This document shows, piece by piece, positions 42,956-53,566 of a stretch of 64,000 nucleotides of DNA. The position numbers and the translations under genes were made by a program. Source of the stretch: Sycon ciliatum (taxonomy: Eukaryota; Porifera; Calcarea; Leucosolenida; Sycettidae); the NCBI RefSeq assembly GCF_964019385.1, contig NC_088649.1, positions 22,040,435-22,104,434 on the forward strand. The letters are read 5' to 3'. Every line of letters starts with the position of its first letter. Position 1 is the stretch's first letter. The notes beneath the pieces were generated by a model. It was not told the DNA's origin. It saw nothing but the letters and a program-made list of their open reading frames with translations, and ran no database searches.

Positions 42956-44309
42956 AACTCGCGGCTAGCACGTCGCCACGATTACAATGTGATTGCAACA
43001 AGGTTCAACAGACAATTATGTCCAAAACTCCAGCACAAGAAGACCAAGTATGTATGGATTAAAACAGCACAAAGCCGCAAATTTATCAAGTTGAGTTTCC
43101 TCCAATTTTGTGTCCGTAACAACTAAACTCGTTTCATCTTCTGCGTTCTAATTTGGTGGTGCAGTCACCATCTATTTGGAAGCAACAATGACAAATCCGT
43201 TTGTATTATCTTCTGCTTGTCTGTGAAGGCAAGTCACGTGCACTTCTGATGAAACATATCATGCCAATAGTTAATGTTATCATGTGAGAATTTGGTGATA
43301 ATAAGCACAACACTTCTTTCCTTCACAATCTGTCGTTTTAAGCTAAATTGACAATAATTTTACGTTCACAAACATCCTCGATGCCGCGAGGATAGTGCCA
43401 AATGACACAAGTCAGCGATCGAGCAAGTCCATTAACGTTATTTTCTGATTTTCCTCCCACTCCGAGTTTTGTTTTCATTCACCGATCTTTAGCGAACAGG
43501 CGAGGTCTACACCAATGAAATGCGGAATGATAGCAGATTTGATTTGCCTTTTCAATTTGCTGATCTGGGCAATCTTTTGTCGCTATAGGTCATCATTATT
43601 ATAATGCTTTTCTGTTACATAACTCGTTTGTTATGCACACCAATGAATTTTTATCACAATCAACTGGCTGTTGGCTCGCAATGTCGCTCTCCTGTGTCCA
43701 TAGAAAATGAGCGCACTGTTATGCTCTTCGTTGCTTCCGAATAACGGTATTCGAAGTGTTGAACGCTCTGCAGTCAAAACCGTCCTGAGTGAGAGCGACA
43801 ACAGCTGAGGGTTAAAAAAAGGTTCGATTTAAATAGCTATGAGAACTTCTCAGTGCACACAACAGTCAGTGATTGTGCTACAGGGATCGTGAATAGATGT
43901 GAGTTGGAAAGTTAGGGAAATCCTGCGCTTTGATCCATTATTATGCCGTATTGCCTGCAGTGAAATGCTATCGATTGCTACATTGTTTGTCCTCTCCTTA
44001 CTTCTGCCGCGCTCAAATTCGCGCTTTGCCCCGTTTCGAATCCCAGTGTTGGCAGGTCTAGGGCTGCGCAACACCCCTCCTCAGTCCAAAGAATGCTGTA
44101 GCTGTGTTCATTGCATGCTGCTGCCGCTGGAAACACAAGTGCAGGTGACGAGACTTTTGTTTGCCACCACTTGGCCAAGTAACTACGCATTGTCATGAAG
44201 CAGTGACTTCAACGGCCTCTTTTTTTACGCAAAGGTGATTCTCATTTTGGTGTCTCCTATTTGACACAGGATGCACGTACCAACTAGAGCAATAATCAAA
44301 TTTGATAAG

Positions 44310-44415
44310 TCTCTGCAGTATACTTGATCAATCACGTGTCCACTACATACAAAGAGCAGTAAAACATTATCTCCTGTTTTCTGGTAGCCTCTAACGTACG
44401 CCTCTAGCAAGCGGA
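44310..44415 (+). promoter_or_regulatory. Conserved upstream block, B3 copy, with E-box
   Basis: Nearly identical to the B1 copy; CACGTG at 44333-44338. It lies about 1.25 kb before the B3 ATG. Confidence 0.5.
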
Positions 44416-44699
44416 AGGAGGAAAGTCATGATTATCACAGGAAATAGCTTGGGGGTGCATGATGTGGTGAATAAAAATGGATTAAAGAATGATGTTAGGC
44501 TGACGAGAGTGTACTGGTGAATCAATTATTCAATCAGATCTAATTTGCAATTGAGTTTAGATTGATTTGGAGGCAGGGTAAAGGACGCTTGCAAATAAAA
44601 TAGCTCGAGCTGCATATCGAAATGAAGACAATATCCGATATTAAACATTTCAAAGACGCTGGTAAATGTCATGCCAAGTTGTAGGCTTCCTCTCCAATT

Positions 44700-44898
44700 T
44701 TGCTAGCTTATATCGCCACTATTTCCGATGGCCAACAGAGCGATAAAATTAATTTCACGCCGCTGATGTGTTCTTTTCTTCCGATTATTGTGTTCTTTCC
44801 TTTTTTCTTTCGTTTCCCTTCTCTTGGCTGGCTAACGCCCCCTCCTTAGCATTGGCATCTACCATTCAACAGCGAATTACAATAAAAATAAATAAAAA
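44700..44898 (+). repeat. LINE-tail-like repeat, B3 copy
   Basis: GCTAGCTTATATCGCCACTA, then TTGGCTGGCTAACGCCCC, then an A-rich tail. It is the counterpart of 11205-11400 and 23935-24135. Confidence 0.5.
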
Positions 44899-45556
44899 TT
44901 CACACAGAATCAAACCGTCCGTGAACACAAGTACGTAGACATATATGCACAGCACATATGCATGAAAACATAATACCGGGACATGGATGATCCCCCGAGC
45001 AGACACATCTGCTCCGGTACGCACACATAGACACACAAACACACCCACGAGCACACACGTGTATACACACTCACACACATACTCACAAATACAACCACAT
45101 ACCTCCATTATGATAATTGATCTAGCTGGAGCGTGCATCATGTGGAAAATACGTAACTGTACTCACAGCACGCTGATACTGACTTGAGCACACACACGCA
45201 CACGCAGCACACACATAAAGCGTGGACGCCAAAATTAACATTGGCAGGAAACATGAAGATAAAGGGCAAATATTTAAGCATTAAAATCATCTCTTCAAAT
45301 GTCACCACAAATTAGCCATTCCTAAAAAATTAAAATGCAACGTGCTGAAGAACGTTTTCAAGCGCAACACGATAAACGTACAAGGATGAATATATTCAGT
45401 TCAAACATGTAAGCTGAATTTATGAACAGCTAGGTCTTTTTAATCGAATATGGCCGCTGTACAAAATATTTGAACAGACCGCCGCCTTCCTTATACTTCA
45501 ACTCCCTCGTCGTTCTTACCCAGGTGAGTCGGAGCAAAATCACCTTCATACTACTC

Positions 45557-45591
45557 CATAGAAAGGCCAATGCTTGTTTAATTCAAGCATT
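45557..45591 (+). promoter_or_regulatory. B3 core promoter: weak TATA and dyad
   Basis: CATAGAAAG at the TATA position, as in B1, then the dyad AATGCTTG and CAAGCATT (right arm 45584-45591). Confidence 0.45.
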
Positions 45592-45645
45592 TCTAATCCA
45601 GGAACGATCTCTTAGTGTCCTTTCACCTACGCCAATGACAAGAGG

Positions 45646-46786
45646 ATGTTCAGGTTTGCCACAGTATACAATAATATACTGCCCGCGTCTAGTATAGCTT
45701 TCCGTGTACAATCCAGCAGCAACAACAGCAGCAGCGGTAGAACCAGATTGTTTTCACCAGTGCTCCAACAATCGGACGAGTTGACCAAGCGTGTTTGTCG
45801 TATTCCCAATGGGTCACCAGCACGCACTCTTGCGAACAAAACTTGATCGATCATTAATGTGGGAGAAGACATTCTGGTGCTTCTTCGTGTAGTATTGCGG
45901 AACAAACTGTCAAACTGTCAGAAGATATTTGAATCGAGGAGGACATGGAAGGAGACCCCTGGTGAACTGTAGTTGCGTGTAGGATCTTCCGCTTGGACTA
46001 TTTAGAAAATAAATATCTTAGCCCCGTGGCGCGGCCGAATGCTCGTCTTGTGCTGACATCAAGTCAAAGTCTAAATGCTTCTGTCTACCATTCGCGCATC
46101 ATAATAGAAAAGTGCAGCCTAAAGAAAGTGTCCCCTCAGCTTTACTGTTGAAACTCCAGCGGTCCATTTGCCTGTAGGCTGCTAGTATTGTCCAAGACTC
46201 TCTTGTTCCTGCTTACTCATCCGCCACACCCAAATCAGACATCCGTCGAAATTGGACAGACCAATTTGGGTTTTTGGGAACCAGTGCTGGAAGGAGCACG
46301 TCAACTCCTACCAAAGCAGGGCAAATGGGATATTGATAACAAGTGTGTTTATACACTGAAGGACATCGGCGCAAGACTGTACTCAGTGCTCATCCGAAAA
46401 ATTGTCCAACAGATCAGGAAAGTATTTTTTGGCAGGAGAAGTACAGTGAGCAGCTCCTTTTTTGTTCTCTACTCTTATCTTCATTCGAAAATAATGATCT
46501 TGATGACTCAACCAGTTGTTGTCCAACGGTATGTCCACCAGACTTTCGACAATTACAAGTCATTCGTGCGTCACAGAAACTAGCTGACGGCGTCAAGTAA
46601 GGTACTAATTTCATGCCACGGGATTCGCGGAAGAAAAGCAAAGCTACGTGAGGCAGTGCTGAGGCTGCTACCACTGCCATTAGCACTGAACCTCACTACG
46701 CGGAACGGGTTCTTCCCTCGCTCATCTGTCCTTTTGTGTCAATAATCACCTCCCTATTGCCTTCTATGATTGACCAGGTATTGTGA
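45646..46786 (+). pseudogene. B3: family pseudogene, partner of B1
   Basis: The leader and first cysteine segments are open from 45646 (MFRFATVYNNILPASSIA). A TGA replaces the Cys of NKTC at 45844-45846. Further frame and stop changes follow: near 45955, at the TGG of LYCGN (46147, giving a TGA), and TAG at 46581-46583. A long open stretch remains at 46188-46583. GCWEP reads GFWEP here, so a conserved cysteine is also lost. The expected terminal stop lies at 46784-46786. Apart from these changes it is very close to B1, including the altered 3' flank. Confidence 0.75.
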
Positions 46787-47153
46787 TCCCGCACAGCTTT
46801 GATACATTCTCATGGCGTATTGTCCCCAGTGAAACTCAAATCAATGCCTACATTGTTTGCGCTCTCCTTACTTCTGCCAAAATGTAATGGTCGATGCGTC
46901 GCATAATGAATACACGTACATGGGCGTGTATGCAGCGCTGGTCGGATATGGAAATGCACCAGACTTTGTAAATGTTAGTCATGTACATAGACACATATTT
47001 AAGTCTACAAACAAGGCCGGTAGAGGCAGCATAAAGCAGAGTGCTCAATGTACAGCTGCTCACCGCAGCATAACATGCAAAGGAGGGTTAAGGATGTGTT
47101 TAAGCTGCACAGGCTGTCGCCTCGGTTTAATGTCTATTTTAAGTCTAAGTATT

Positions 47154-47270
47154 AACTGGTTTGAGGGAAAGAGACAAACGGGAAAAGTCTGAAGAAAAAA
47201 TTGACTGTCACCACCAGGACTCGAACCAGGGACCCTCGCTTGTAGCCAGCGATGCTCTAACCACTGAGCT
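47154..47270 (-). mobile_element. tRNA-derived SINE with 13-bp target duplication
   Basis: The element is flanked by AAGTCTAAGTATT at 47141-47153 and 47271-47283. The first block has this site once, uninterrupted (about 14192). On the minus strand it reads AGCTCAGTGGTTAGAGC (A box/D arm), a 5-bp anticodon stem TCGCT/AGCGA, GGTTCGAGTCC (B box), and a tail body with TTCAGACTTTTCCCGTTTGT and TTTCCCTCAAACCAGTT. The anticodon loop GGCTACA lacks the invariant U33, and the acceptor stem is missing. It is a SINE related to 21330-21440 and 54995-55113, not a tRNA gene. Confidence 0.85.
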
Positions 47271-47371
47271 AAGTCTAAGTATTGATTTTTATCCACATGT
47301 GCTTCGTAGTTGGTATTGGACTCCTATCCGACACAGTGGGCACGGGTTAGCTAAACTGATCTACAGACCAT

Positions 47372-47475
47372 ACTGTCTGTTCAATAGACTTGATCAGTGA
47401 CGTGTCCGCTACAGACAAAGAACGGGAAAGCATGTCTCCAGTTTCTTGGTATTCTCTAACGTCCGGCGCCACTAC
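47372..47475 (+). promoter_or_regulatory. Conserved upstream block, C2 copy
   Basis: As in C1: AGACTTGATCAGTGACGTGT, ACAGACAAAGAAC, CTCCAGTTTCTTGGTA. The E-box position reads GACGTG. It lies about 1.4 kb before the C2 ATG. Confidence 0.5.
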
Positions 47476-48773
47476 CAAGCAGAACAACGAAAATCATGGC
47501 TGTATCCGCAATTACCGTAGAGGTGCATAATGTATCTAACAACATGAATAAAAAATTGTTTTATTAGCGAGATTGTTCTGTGTACGAACATAATAATTAT
47601 ACAATAAGATAATGATAATTTTGCTAATGAAGGGAAAATACGTTTGCAAATACACACGGGTACGAACGTACAATGAACACAAGCACAACGAAAAATAAAT
47701 CCACATGCATGTACGCATAAAACACATGCATGTACGCATAAAACACACCTTGCCCTGAACAGGCTGTATCCCCGCGCACAAACACTCTCACAAATACAAA
47801 CATAGACACTCAAACATCTACACACATACACACGCACACGTATACTAGTATACACTCTCCCATGTACCATGCATACACCCGTTGCAAGAAAAAGACGCAA
47901 ATCTGCAAATTTAGCGGATGTGCACCCACAGATTTTTCATTTTACCAACGATCGCGTAAAAGGATCTTAATGAGACAGATCAAGACTTGCGCCAGATAAC
48001 TGTCTTATCCACACAACTGGCGAAGCCACGTGAATCGACCACCAATGCACACCTGCTCTACACCACCCGGAGTGCATCGCCATAATTATACAGGCTAAGA
48101 CCTATGCACACCCTACACGTGCGGGGGTACCCAGTACAGACAGCACGCTGCTTTGATTGAAGAAGTCACTAGAAGCACTGATACCTTGAAGTGAAATTGA
48201 AGTTAGTTTACCAATCACACACGGGTACTGAATACTGGGAACCCAGAGCCAACACACGTTCCAGCAACCTCAGCCATGAAAGCTATTATGGTAACGACAC
48301 ATTGGATTGTGGAGCCGAAACTAGTCCAACTTCCAAATGCTTTGGCAAAAAGGTAGCCTTCAGGCAGGTTCCGACACACTCCCTCACACACAAACACCGC
48401 CATACACATACACTCACTCAGTAACACAGAACGTTATACAAATATGATCCCAGAACTAACAATGACCGGATGCATTATAGATACGTGACCCATATTTTAA
48501 CATTAGTATCATCTCTAAGGATATCTCCACACAACAATCAGTCCTACACAATCACAAATTGCGTGCTAAAGGACGTATCTTAGAGCCAAGAGGTAAACCC
48601 TGCACGGGAAAATCTACTAGTACTTGCAAAGAGAAACGTGATGAATTGTGACACAGTCAAGTCTTTCCTTTCAAACATGGGCACTGGACAAAAGCTCAGG
48701 ACACACTGCCGCCTTGCTTGTACTGCAACTCAATCGCTGTGCTTACCCCGCTGAGTTGGAGAAGAGTCGCAGG

Positions 48774-48808
48774 TATATAAAGGACAATCCTTGCCTAACT
48801 GAAGCATT
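48774..48808 (+). promoter_or_regulatory. C2 core promoter: TATA box and dyad
   Basis: TATATAAAG at 48774-48782, 92 bp before the ATG. The dyad has one mismatch (AATCCTT with AAGCATT, right arm 48802-48808). Confidence 0.6.
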
Positions 48809-48865
48809 TCCACGCTTGGAAAAGCTTTTTCTTGTTATCTTATCCCGTCCACCACTGACCAGACA

Positions 48866-50002
48866 ATGATCAGGTTTGCCACAGTATACCATATACTGCT
48901 TATGTCTGGCATAGCTGCATTTGTGCAATCCAGCAGCAACATCAGCCGCAGTAGAACAACATTCGTTTCACTTGCGGTTCAACAATCGGATGTGTTGACC
49001 AAGCGTCTGTGTAGTGTTCCCAATTTGTCATCAGTGCGGGCTCTTACAAACAAAACTTGCTCAATCAAGGACGTGAAGGAAGACATTCTTTTTCTCCTTC
49101 GCATGGTAGTGCGTAGAGAGCTGGCCGACTGTCCGAACATTGTTGATACGAGACGGAATTGGAAGGCTAACCTCCGGTGTGCTCTTGTTACGCTTGGCAC
49201 CATAAAGTTGAGACGTTTAGAGAATACGTTACTCCGTCCAGGAGCGCGTCACAACGCTCATCTTATGTTGGAGTCAAGTCGAAGTCTTAATGACACTGTA
49301 CACCATTCCCGCAACATTATAGAACGGTGCAACATGAAGCAAGTATCCTCCAAGCTTTACTGCGGAGACTCCAGGGACCCTTTAGCCTGTAGGTTACTAC
49401 TGTGGTCCAAGGCTCTCTTGTTCTTCTTTACCCATCCGCCACACCCAAATCAGACAGCGGTCGAAATCGGACAGACCAATTTGGGTTGTTGGGAACCAGT
49501 GCTGGAAGAAGCACGTCAACTCCTGGCACAGCCGGGCAAATGGAATATCAATGACGAGTGTGTTGATACGCTGAAGGACATTGGATCAAGGATGGTTTCA
49601 CTACTCACTCCATACGTTACCCAACAGATAAAGAAAATATTTTTTGGCGGGAGGAACAAACTCCGGAGTTCATATCTTGATATATTTTCTTATCTTAACT
49701 CGACAATACCGATATTGTTGACACAACCAGTTGTTATGGAACGTTACGTCTACTGGCCGTTCAGGAACTTCAAATCATTCATTCGTCAAAGAAATCAGCT
49801 GACGAAGTCCAACAAAGTCCTAACTTCATGCGGCGGGATTCGAGGTTCGAAATCGGAGCTGCGTGAGACAGTGCTGCGGCTTCTACCATTGCCATTCGTA
49901 CTGGACCTCACCACGCGGAGAGGGATTTTCCCTCGTCTCTCAGTCCCCTTGATGTCAATTATTATCTCCCTGTTGCCTTCTATGATCAACTACGTGTTGT
50001 GA
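48866..50002 (+). CDS. C2: ten-cysteine secreted family protein, 378 aa (intact)
   Basis: This is the reference member: one open frame, no introns. Residues 1-21 (MIRFATVYHILLMSGIAAFV) form a signal peptide, followed by a Ser-rich stretch. Cysteines fall at about 49, 65, 89, 105, 155, 166, 175, 208, 232 and 322, enough for five disulfides. About six N-glycosylation sequons occur (for example NIS, NKT, NDT, NQT, NST). The predicted character is mostly helical, with a hydrophobic last 20 residues (SVPLMSIIISLLPSMINYVL) that could be a membrane-associated or anchor-like end. The signal peptide, sequons and cysteines point to the secretory pathway; I recognise no domain. The TATA box and start context support expression. 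C1 is its recent, shortened duplicate. Confidence 0.88.
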   Translation: MIRFATVYHILLMSGIAAFVQSSSNISRSRTTFVSLAVQQSDVLTKRLCSVPNLSSVRALTNKTCSIKDVKEDILFLLRMVVRRELADCPNIVDTRRNWKANLRCALVTLGTIKLRRLENTLLRPGARHNAHLMLESSRSLNDTVHHSRNIIERCNMKQVSSKLYCGDSRDPLACRLLLWSKALLFFFTHPPHPNQTAVEIGQTNLGCWEPVLEEARQLLAQPGKWNINDECVDTLKDIGSRMVSLLTPYVTQQIKKIFFGGRNKLRSSYLDIFSYLNSTIPILLTQPVVMERYVYWPFRNFKSFIRQRNQLTKSNKVLTSCGGIRGSKSELRETVLRLLPLPFVLDLTTRRGIFPRLSVPLMSIIISLLPSMINYVL

Positions 50003-50574
50003 GCCCGACCAATAAGAGACAATTGAACGCCGGTCCTTGTCAGAGCTCGGGAACACATACGTCATAAAATCATACGATCGGATACAAGGTCATATTCAAG
50101 TACTTATAGCCGCAATTAACGTCAAGGATGATCGTGCTTACACATGTAGGTCCAAGACACGTCCGAAGTATATGTAAATTAGAATCGCTTGGCCATCAAT
50201 CCTTCACGTTTAACTCCGCGTAAAAGCTGCACTAACTCCGTTTCAAAAAGGCTATTACATTTGTGAATACTGATTGAAACACTCGCATGCTTTTCAGATT
50301 GCTTTTCCAATAGCTAACCGTCGTTGTATGCATTGAATGGGACTCACTGCCGCTCAGATAATCACTGCTGATTGTTTCCCGTGCGGATAGCATTAATGTT
50401 ACCAAACAATGACTATTTTCTAGGGGAATCGCATCTCTATGATATTTTACTGAATTGTGTTGATTTGCGTCGTAACATGCGAATACTGATTACGAAACAC
50501 ACTGAAATTATTTAAAAATATGTTTGTATGAAACCGCTCACATTTTAGTAACTTGTAGGCTCGCTCGCCTCTTT

Positions 50575-50775
50575 AGCTAGCTTATCTCGCCACTCTCCAC
50601 CATGGTAAATACAATGATAAATTTCACCCTGCTGACGCGTTCGTTTCTTCCGAATATTATCTTCTTTCCTTCTTTCTTTCTTTTTCTTCTCTTGCCATGG
50701 CTGGCTAACGCCCCTCCTTTGCATTGGCTTCTGCCATTGGACGGTGTAATTGAATTAAAATTAAAATTTATTAAT
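50575..50775 (+). repeat. LINE-tail-like repeat, C2-D2 copy
   Basis: Counterpart of 17560-17750: GCTAGCTTATCTCGCCACT, CATGGCTGGCTAACGCCCCT, then an A-rich tail. Confidence 0.5.
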
Positions 50776-51225
50776 ACACTTACGTGTATGCGGCGCCGAT
50801 CGGATATGCAAATGCACTAGACTTTGTAAATGGCGATCATGAACATGTACATATATTTTATACTTACAAACCAGGCCGGTAGAGGGAGCTCGAAGCAGAG
50901 TGCTCAATGAGGAGCTGTTCAGTGCAGCCTAACGTACAACGTAAGCGAAAGCCTGTTTTACAGCTGCACAGGTTTTCATCTCCGTTGAATGTCTATTTTA
51001 AGTCTACGAGTACTTCGACCACCTACCAGGAGACAAGAATTGTATTACAGCAATGAATAAAACGTATCATACTTGTACATGGTTATGAGCGCACAATTAG
51101 TTGTATTCATTTCAAATTTAAGTCTAAGAAGTCATTTTTCACCAAATGTGCTTCTCAGTGCGTGCTGGACTAGTATCTGACTCAGGATGCTCGTTCCGGC
51201 TTGATCAATCATCATACTAAACAGG

Positions 51226-51335
51226 TCTCTTCAGTATACTTGACCAGTCCCGTGTCCAATACAGACAAAGCAAAGGAAGGCATATCTCCAGTTTCCTGGT
51301 TTTCTCTAACGTCCGGCACCACTACTACGCAGAAA
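51226..51335 (+). promoter_or_regulatory. Conserved upstream block, D2 copy
   Basis: As in D1: ATACTTGACCAGTCCCGTGT, ACAGACAAAGC, CTCCAGTTTCCTGGTT. The E-box position reads CCCGTG. It lies about 1.1 kb before the D2 ATG. Confidence 0.5.
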
Positions 51336-51874
51336 AAGGAAACTCTTGGCTGTCTCCGCAATTGCCGTCGAGGTGCATAATGTAGCTTACAACATGAATA
51401 AATAATTGTTATACTAGGGACAGTGTTCTTTGTACTGACATAATAATTATTTAATCAAGTCTGCCGACAGCAATTGTTTCGCTCCGTTAGAGCTCATCAG
51501 CACATCTCAGAGAACCGAAGCGCAGCACTTCGCAATGAAATACGTTTCCGGGAAACAAAGCATGTTTGTAAAGAGCTGCAATCCCCGCCAAGAGTGCTCG
51601 AAATGTTCCAAAAGCAGTGCGCGTTGCACAATTATTCAATCAGATATAATTTGATAATGTGTTCCGAGTGAAGGGGAAACAAGTTAACCGACCTTTGCAA
51701 AATACACACAAGCACGAACGTACAATGAACACAAGCACATCGAAACACATGCACACATGCACGTACGCATAAAATACACCTTGCCCGTGACAGACTGGAT
51801 CCCCCCCCCCCCGCACACACCCACTCCCTAACTCAAACACCCACACAGTTACACACGCACACGTATAATAAACA

Positions 51875-51875
<1 letters not shown>

Positions 51876-51937
<62 letters not shown>
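51876..51937. repeat. CA microsatellite, about 62 bp
   Basis: Pure CA run, about twice as long as the partner at 18870-18900. Confidence 0.9.
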
Positions 51938-51940
<3 letters not shown>

Positions 51941-52331
51941 GACAGATGCATTCACATACACACACAAAATCAGTCAGACAGAAAATAGATATAAATTAGA
52001 CGCCAGAACAAACAATGACCGGATGCATTATAAAGATGGGACCCATATTTTAACATTAGTATTATTTTTGCGAACATTTCCACACATCATTCAGTCCTAC
52101 ACAATCACAAAATAGATGCTGAAGAACGTAATCACGCGCAACGAGATAAATCCTGCCCCGATAAATCTATTATTACTAGTACTTGGAAAGAGAAAAGTGC
52201 TGAATTGGGGCATGGACAAGTCTTTTCACTCAAAGATGGGCACAGAAAAATGCTTTAGACAGATTGCCGCCTTGCTTGTACTTCAACTCCATCGTCGTTC
52301 TTACCCCGCTGAGTTTGAGAAAGGCCACAGA

Positions 52332-52366
52332 TATATAAAGAACAATGCTTGCCTGACTCAAGCATT
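52332..52366 (+). promoter_or_regulatory. D2 core promoter: TATA box and perfect dyad
   Basis: TATATAAAG (52332-52340), then AATGCTTG (52344-52351) and CAAGCATT (52359-52366), with TGACTCA in the spacer, as in D1. Confidence 0.6.
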
Positions 52367-52420
52367 TCCACGCCAGAAATCCTTTTTTGTTGTCTTATTA
52401 CGTTAACCTATGACAAGACG

Positions 52421-53566
52421 ATGTTCGAGTTTGCCACAGTATATATTTTACTGCTTATGTCTGGCATAGCTGTGTGTTTGCAAACCAGCAGCAACATCAG
52501 CCGCAGTAGAACAACATTAGTTTCCTCTGCGATTCCACAATCGGATGTGTTGACCAGGCGTCTATGCAGTGTTCCAAATGAGTAATCAGTGCGCGCACTT
52601 GCAAACCAAACCTGCTCCATCAAGGACGTGGAGGAAGACATTCTTCTACTCCTTCGCATGGTAGTGCGCAGGGAGCTGGCCGACTGTCCAAAAATTGTTG
52701 AACAGAGCAGGAATTGGAAGGAGAACCTCTGGCGTGGTGTAATTTTTTCTTGCGTCATACGATTGAGATTTTTGGAGAATAAATTTATCAGCCCAGTGGC
52801 CCGTCAGAAAGCTCGTCTTCTGCTGACATCAAGTCAAAGTCTAAATGTCACTGTCCACCATTCGCGCAACATCATAGAAAAGTGAAACCTGAAGCAAGTG
52901 TCTTCTCACCTCTACTGTGGAAACTCAAGCGGTCCATTTGTCTGTAGGTTGCTAGTGTTGTCCAAGACTCTCTTGTTCTTCTTTACCCATCTACCAAAGC
53001 CAAATCAAACTTCGGTAGAAGATGGACAGACCAGTTTGGGTTGTTGGGAACCAGTACTGCGAGGAGCACGTCGACTCCTTACTTGTAGTACAAAGCCACG
53101 TAAATGGGATATCGACGACAGGTGTGTTGATACTCTGAAGGATATTGGCTCAAAGCTGTTTTCAGACCTCATCCCAAAAATTATCCAACAGATCAGGAAA
53201 GAAATTTTCGGCATAAGGAAAAGACTCAGCAGCTCAGATCTTCATATTTTTCTCAATCTTAAATTAACAATATCAATCCTGTTGACACAGTCATCGGTCA
53301 TGCAACGGTATGTCTATTGGACGTTCAGAAACTTCAAGTCATTCGTTCGCCACCGAAACCAGATGACGACGTCAAACAAAGTCCTAACTTCATGCAGCGG
53401 GATTCGCGGTTCGAAATCTGAGCTCCGTGAGACAGTGCTGAGGCACCTACCATTGCCATTAGCACTGGACCTCATCATGCGGGACTGGAACTTCCCTCGT
53501 TCCTCTGTCCCCTTAGTGTCAATAATTATCTCCCTATTGCCTTCTATGATTGACCACGTCTTGTGA
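52421..53566 (+). pseudogene. D2: family member with two in-frame stops
   Basis: This is the partner of D1. The ATG at 52421 opens the same signal peptide. One frame is kept to the stop at 53564-53566, apart from TAA at 52583-52585 and TGA at 52883-52885, at exactly the D1 positions. LWCGV of D1 reads LWRGV here, so one more conserved cysteine is lost. As in D1 there is no frameshift over more than 1.1 kb. Translation would give either a peptide of about 54 residues from the promoter-proximal ATG or internal fragments. I treat it as a pseudogene inherited from a common, already stopped, ancestor. Confidence 0.75.

Larger units (their letters stand above)
42861..45556. other. A3 to B3 intergenic DNA
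   Basis: This closely follows 9447-12611: the A-type 3' flank, a leader-like small frame (43965-44198), the conserved upstream block (44310-44415), a LINE-tail repeat (44700-44898), CA-rich DNA (45010-45080) and the proximal B flank. Two differences stand out: a 73-bp insertion at 42883 here, and no counterpart of the 544-bp insertion at 11665. Confidence 0.6.
46787..48773. other. B3 to C2 intergenic DNA
   Basis: This follows 13845-15753 closely: the CATGGCGTATTGTCCCCAG junction, the 13970-14200 type block, the conserved upstream block (47372-47475), CA-rich DNA (47820-47850) and the proximal C flank. It has a SINE (47154-47270) that the first block lacks, and lacks the LINE tail of 14706-14783. 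No gene is recognised. Confidence 0.55.
50003..52331. other. C2 to D2 intergenic DNA
   Basis: This follows 16980-19275 almost base for base: the family 3' flank, a LINE-tail repeat (50575-50775), the conserved upstream block (51226-51335), the 51475-51620 segment, a C run near 51800, a long CA microsatellite (51876-51937) and the proximal D flank. No gene is recognised. Confidence 0.6.

Noticed and set aside
47200-47272. Possible tRNA gene on the minus strand
   Set aside because: The A and B boxes and an anticodon stem are present, but the acceptor stem is missing, the T stem has a mismatch, and the anticodon loop lacks U33. Target duplications mark it as a SINE.
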